This document shows positions 6,147-6,150 of a stretch of 6,150 nt of DNA, one piece after another (position 1 is the stretch's first letter; the number at the start of each line of letters is the position of its first letter). The translations under genes were made by a program, and so were the position numbers. Under the pieces are notes generated by a model. The model was not told the origin of the DNA. It searched no databases and saw only the letters and a program-made list of their open reading frames with translations. This DNA comes from Hymenobacter sp. (GTDB taxonomy: Bacteria > Bacteroidota > Bacteroidia > Cytophagales > Hymenobacteraceae): positions 1-6,150 of the forward strand of contig JANYFQ010000375.1 of assembly GCA_025362615.1 (NCBI GenBank), given 5' to 3'.

Positions 6147-6150
6147 TATC

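Larger units (their letters stand above)
5951..6149. mobile_element. MITE-like or REP-type 199-bp element with 49-nt inverted ends
   Basis: Positions 5951-5999 and 6101-6149 are ungapped inverted repeats matching at 42 of 49 positions (mismatches at left positions 5961, 5962, 5970, 5971, 5975, 5976 and 5978). The ends read ATAGTAACTG inward. The 101-base centre contains a third copy of the internal palindrome and another hairpin but no credible ORF. This matches a non-autonomous miniature inverted-repeat element or a bacterial interspersed palindromic unit. No transposase is present, no target-site duplication can be checked because the window stops one base after the right arm, and the true ends may lie further out. 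An alternative is a chromosomal structured or regulatory region that does not move. Confidence 0.6.

Noticed and set aside
5951..6150. Integron attC site or CRISPR array
   Set aside because: The ends do not fit RYYYAAC/GTTRRRY, and there is no integrase or cassette. The three repeats are unequally spaced, one is inverted, and the spacers are not of uniform length.

Overview
The window most likely comes from a GC-rich member of the Bacteroidota, probably Hymenobacter or a close relative in the Cytophagales. Three things point there: a giant Thr/Ala/Gly/Ser-rich surface protein that carries a SprB-type repeat and ends in a type IX secretion (T9SS) sorting domain; Bacteroidota-style -7 promoter boxes (TAnnTTTG); and a RecJ whose wording is typical of that phylum. 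The genus is an inference; no rRNA or other phylogenetic marker is present.

Layout. (1) Positions 2-3880, + strand: the last 1292 codons of a secreted, cell-surface modular protein (SprB-like repeat, several bacterial Ig-like modules, an NGSFE galactose-binding-like module, a beta-rich middle, a T9SS C-terminal domain). Its start lies upstream of the window. (2) 3905-3942: a strong GC hairpin followed by T's, the terminator of that gene. (3) 3952-4065, - strand: a 37-residue single-span membrane protein, convergent with the large gene and divergent from recJ. (4) 4066-4143: a short divergent promoter region in which the two -7 boxes sit in an 11-bp perfect inverted repeat. (5) 4144-5898, + strand: complete recJ, the 5'-3' single-strand DNA exonuclease. 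(6) 5899-5950: a short, relatively A-rich spacer in which I see nothing specific. (7) 5951-6149: a non-coding 199-bp unit with ungapped 49-nt terminal inverted repeats (42/49 match) and three copies of a GAACCCC-GTG-GGGGTTC palindrome. It looks like a MITE or REP-type element.

The genes do not form a pathway. The surface protein is an envelope or adhesion factor, RecJ is housekeeping DNA repair, and the small membrane protein is unassigned. I see no new multi-gene defence or biosynthetic system. The least ordinary items are the palindromic element at the right edge and the small divergent membrane ORF with an apparently leaderless start.
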